From Isotricha intestinalis (taxonomy: Eukaryota; Ciliophora; Litostomatea; Vestibuliferida; Isotrichidae), in the NCBI GenBank assembly GCA_023807065.1, contig JAJJLU010004710.1:1-10102 (forward strand): DNA of 10,102 nt, written 5' to 3'. The notes beneath the pieces are model-generated. The model saw only the letters and a program-made list of their open reading frames with translations, was not told the origin of the DNA and ran no database searches. Numbering within the stretch: the stretch's first letter is position 1; every line of letters begins with the position of its first letter. This document shows positions 8,601-10,102 of the stretch, piece after piece. The position numbers were made by a program, and so were the translations under genes.

Positions 8601-9378
8601 TAAAAATAATACTATTCGAGTGAATCAAAGTAATACAGGTTTACATTCTAAAAGTAATAAATCTAAAAGAAATAAAATTAATTTAACTCCTTATCAAGAT
8701 GATGAAATAAATAATGAAATTTACCCTAAAGAAAATTTTATTACTGCTCCTCAATTAAATAAACAAAATTATAAAAATAAAAAAGAAAATTTAGATAATT
8801 TATCAATTTGTTCTACTGAAATTTCGTTTAGTATAAATAGTGAATATGAAAATATTGATGAATTGAGTGATTATATTTATTCTAAAGATATTATATTTAG
8901 AACAAAAGTTAAAGATTTTATTCAAGAAGAAGTGCAAAATAAACTTGATAATAGGAGAACAAAAATATTTAAAACTAATAAAAGTGAAGAAGTTTCTAAT
9001 GTTTTTAATAAAATTAAATCTAGAGAAAATTCAAAAAAAAATTTATTAAAAAAAAATAAGGAAATAAATAACTTTAAAAATTCTAATTTTAAACAAATAA
9101 AAAAAAATTATTATAAAAGAAATAAAGATTCAAATAGAGAATTAATAAATGGTTCAAATGATGAAGAAGAAAAGGAAAAAAATAAAAATATGAATAAAAC
9201 AGAAAGTAAAAAAAATTTAATAAATGTTATAACTGAAAAAATAGAAAAAAAAAATATGAATTTAAATAACCCAGATTTATTTTATTCAAAAGAATTTAAA
9301 AAATATATGAAAAATTCAAAAAGTGCATTAAGGGATATAAGTCCTGTTCCTGAAGAGAAAGATAAAAGAAAAAATTGA
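5644..9378 (+). CDS. Six-transmembrane K+ channel of the EAG/CNG/HCN superfamily with cyclic-nucleotide-binding-like domain
   Basis: A 1244-codon gene; an in-frame TAA directly precedes the ATG, and it ends in TGA. Residues 1-320 are a Lys/Asn/Ser-rich cytosolic tail with SP sites at S14, S142 and S188. The channel core follows: S1 about 322-345; S2 about 359-383 (acidic D369, D375); S3 about 405-425 with the WFIIDFISAIPF hallmark; S4 about 443-462 with R451, K454, K457, R461; S5 about 483-506; pore helix plus selectivity filter TTVGYGD at 540-546; S6 about 553-580. GYGD indicates potassium selectivity. The C-linker spans about 581-660. The cyclic-nucleotide-binding fold spans about 675-835, is split by a Lys/Asn-rich insert at about 714-785, and has a phosphate-cassette-like segment from F799. 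A helix motif (KSLFNMEQIKRL) follows at 849-860. The C-terminal tail is disordered, with an acidic run (927-938), a Ser cluster and a final SP at 1233. It is expected in plasma or ciliary membrane. The superfamily is certain; ligand gating is inferred. Confidence 0.95.
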   Translation: MKIPNEINSRYSKSPRKLAQLLEEKSENNVKQQFIQNELFQAQHYLKDYVNNLKKQTIINLDTEINKILFNKPNRKEENFSETKNIRLNKKHFTLSKNKDINFNNKKRRMSENAFKFINAQKNKREEFKSNKEYYIRTVKSSPRKTSKQSHNPHNKIPNIMTSKSLNTFSSDTLTKRQLLEKSLEKKSPKKTIDIKKSFFFLGKPKVFNGENDSKSIVYNNETNNDFIKLTNMSNKDIIELNELKNELKNSIIGNSVVLGLDFPKIFLDDENKEKNNILIAKEIKEKHRILTRKGYVYDSFDDEENIDEIISFNYINPNAFIIKFIDLFVFILTFYNIIFLPLFLGKSDIYCEVNYQSYFIFLFNILIDIVFIIDIIINFCVAYYDFDELLIIEFHLIAKHYLKTWFIIDFISAIPFLTIFNIFNKKCKNESFLNHPFYGKNFFYLLILLRLLKIFKVIWRNTFLKFLWHKLSKIRHFNIYGRLIINIITFFISLHIVVCAFIFIGKNDYPNWISHFNHSNKNFKELYLIAVYYIITTLTTVGYGDLTCISLSEKIFGLFMEVVGICSYSWALTEISNYIKVLNEKKEELSNKIQILDDIKLNCSRLFPDELYDRTKRYLKYKHFNEKKNIHLIFEELPIGLRNTLIYEIYKPEIHNFKFFNDFPNSDFVVKVILAFKPILALKNDILIKNGELVEDIIFVKKGSLSLEIPFTFEKSNKKKNDKNAKFMRRAALFFNNDARENGIENNNVYNLNQSNEIKRNSLKFSFSYINALKYNREEEKENIHYYRILKIRKNEHFGDLLMLLDQRSPLCLRVKSKRAELFFLNKEDAINISTNYPQYWKKINQKSLFNMEQIKRLTNKIIKIISAQNGISIKRNKKVKNSSISNSISFIDDDDYYLKTIPSLSHTSEFQNDYFINENEFNKGEEEEFESEEENENYSKRKSVYENYQNKLCLQTIMENNNIESDSSYINSSSSITESGFEINKNNTIRVNQSNTGLHSKSNKSKRNKINLTPYQDDEINNEIYPKENFITAPQLNKQNYKNKKENLDNLSICSTEISFSINSEYENIDELSDYIYSKDIIFRTKVKDFIQEEVQNKLDNRRTKIFKTNKSEEVSNVFNKIKSRENSKKNLLKKNKEINNFKNSNFKQIKKNYYKRNKDSNRELINGSNDEEEKEKNKNMNKTESKKNLINVITEKIEKKNMNLNNPDLFYSKEFKKYMKNSKSALRDISPVPEEKDKRKN

Positions 9379-9385
9379 AATATGG

Positions 9386-9420
9386 AAAAACTGAAAAAAT
9401 CTTATTGTTCAGTTTTTTTT
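9386..9420 (+). repeat. Perfect 10-bp inverted repeat followed by T run, just after the channel stop
   Basis: AAAAACTGAA at 9386-9395 is the exact reverse complement of TTCAGTTTTT at 9408-9417, with a 12-base loop, and the T run continues to 9420. The left arm begins 8 bases after the TGA, so the transcript could form a stem-loop at the start of its 3' untranslated region. It looks like a bacterial intrinsic terminator, but the gene is eukaryotic and the stem has only two G/C pairs. A role in mRNA 3'-end formation, stability or stop-codon context is speculative. Confidence 0.4.
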
Positions 9421-9916
9421 ATAATTTATTGATGTATTATTATAGAAAATAAGTATTAAAATTTATATTTTTTAAAAATATCATTTTCACTTAATTATTT
9501 ATATTTATATGTTTTGAAAAAATATTTTGATTGAATTATAAAAAAATAATTATTTTCATATATATAAAAATTTTATTATTCATTAATAATGGAAAAAAGT
9601 TTAATAAAGTAAAAGAAAAACTATTAAAAAAATAAAACATATATTTAAGAATAAATATAATTATTTTTATTTCTATCTTTTATGATAAGAACTTTATTTT
9701 TTTTTAATAAATTTTTTTCATTCATTTCATATAAATTTATTTATTATCAAAATAATTAAAATAATTTATTTAATTCTCATACACATTCTAAGAATAAGTT
9801 TCTGATAATTTTTTCTTAAATTTGTTTTAATAAATTAATTTCATTATTTTGTTATTATATTTGTATTTTATAACAATATTTTTTGTATTAATTGATTATA
9901 AACATATTCAATTGTT

Positions 9917-9956
9917 CGGCGTGGGTGGGGGTGGGGGGTACCCCCTCTTCCAAGCC
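9917..9956. other. Isolated G-rich/C-rich island with 12-bp palindrome
   Basis: In a nearly pure A/T neighbourhood this 40-base patch is mostly G and C. The plus strand carries G runs of 3, 5 and 6 separated by single T bases (9923-9938), then TA, then five C. GGGGGTACCCCC at 9934-9945 is a perfect palindrome, and an outer GGC/GCC pair (9918-9920, 9954-9956) extends it imperfectly. Only three runs of three or more G are present, so a standard three-tier G-quadruplex is not complete, although a two-tier or intermolecular form is possible. A hairpin or cruciform is an alternative. Its function is unknown. Confidence 0.6.
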
Positions 9957-10102
9957 AATATATTTTAAAACAAAATTTTAAGCTTTCCGGGTTTATATAA
10001 ATACTATTATTTACGATTTTTTTTTTATTTATTTATTTTATTTTTATTTGAGAATTTTAACAATTTCTAATATATTATTCTTTAATTTATTTTGGGGATT
10101 GG

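Larger units (their letters stand above)
9379..10102. other. Gene-free 3' flank (724 bases)
   Basis: This region follows the channel stop and runs to the right edge. It should contain the channel 3' untranslated region, then spacer. I see only very short frames on either strand. Two structures stand out and are listed separately: a hairpin right after the stop and a G/C-rich island near 9917-9956. The last bases read TTTTGGGGATTGG. A single TTTTGGGG unit is not evidence for a telomere. No tRNA or other RNA gene is recognisable. Confidence 0.6.

Noticed and set aside
8867..9049. 60-codon plus-strand frame
   Set aside because: It overlaps the channel's C-terminal tail in another frame and has only low-complexity composition.
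9917..9940. Canonical three-tier G-quadruplex
   Set aside because: Only three runs of three or more G are present on the plus strand, and the minus strand offers fewer.
9939..9958. Resemblance of ACCCCCTCTTCC to the Tetrahymena chromosome breakage sequence
   Set aside because: The central bases of the 15-base consensus do not match, and the source organism does not appear to be Tetrahymena because of its standard stop usage.
10091..10102. TTTTGGGG at the right edge as a ciliate telomere repeat
   Set aside because: There is only one unit, followed by non-repeat sequence, so it is not a telomere.

Overview
The window is very AT-rich eukaryotic DNA with long, uninterrupted reading frames in Lys/Asn/Ile-rich proteins, separated by even more AT-rich spacers. 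It most resembles ciliate macronuclear DNA. The strongest evidence is the large channel gene at 5644-9378. Its C-linker, cyclic-nucleotide-binding-like domain and following helix have the wording I associate with the expanded cyclic-nucleotide-gated K+ channel families of ciliates. Unlike Tetrahymena or Paramecium, no frame uses TAA or TAG as glutamine. Two genes end in TAA and one in TGA, glutamine is CAA/CAG and tryptophan is TGG. The code therefore looks standard, which would fit a ciliate such as a litostome (rumen type) or a Stentor-like lineage. That placement is inference.

Layout, left to right. (1) 1-449, minus strand: the 5' part of a secreted or membrane-anchored cysteine-rich protein with a signal peptide and a textbook EGF-like domain, cut by the window edge. 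(2) 761-2272, minus: a 503-residue membrane protein with one N-terminal membrane segment, a large cysteine-rich, sequon-rich extracellular domain and a C-terminal membrane bundle; family not recognised. (3) 3188-5212, minus: a 674-residue soluble, basic protein with at least three non-low-complexity blocks; family not recognised. (4) 5644-9378, plus: a 1244-residue six-transmembrane K+ channel with a TTVGYGD filter, C-linker, split cyclic-nucleotide-binding fold and long disordered, phosphorylatable tails.

The three minus-strand genes are tandem. The third is divergent from the channel across a 431-base shared upstream region. The last 724 bases hold no gene I can support, but contain a hairpin just after the channel stop and, at about 9917-9956, an isolated G-rich/C-rich island with a perfect 12-bp palindrome.

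Two genes encode surface proteins and one encodes an ion channel, so a membrane-sensing or excitability theme is possible. Eukaryotic gene order gives little support for a shared pathway. I found no CRISPR array, transposase, tRNA or rRNA, and no clear evidence of a new multi-gene system.
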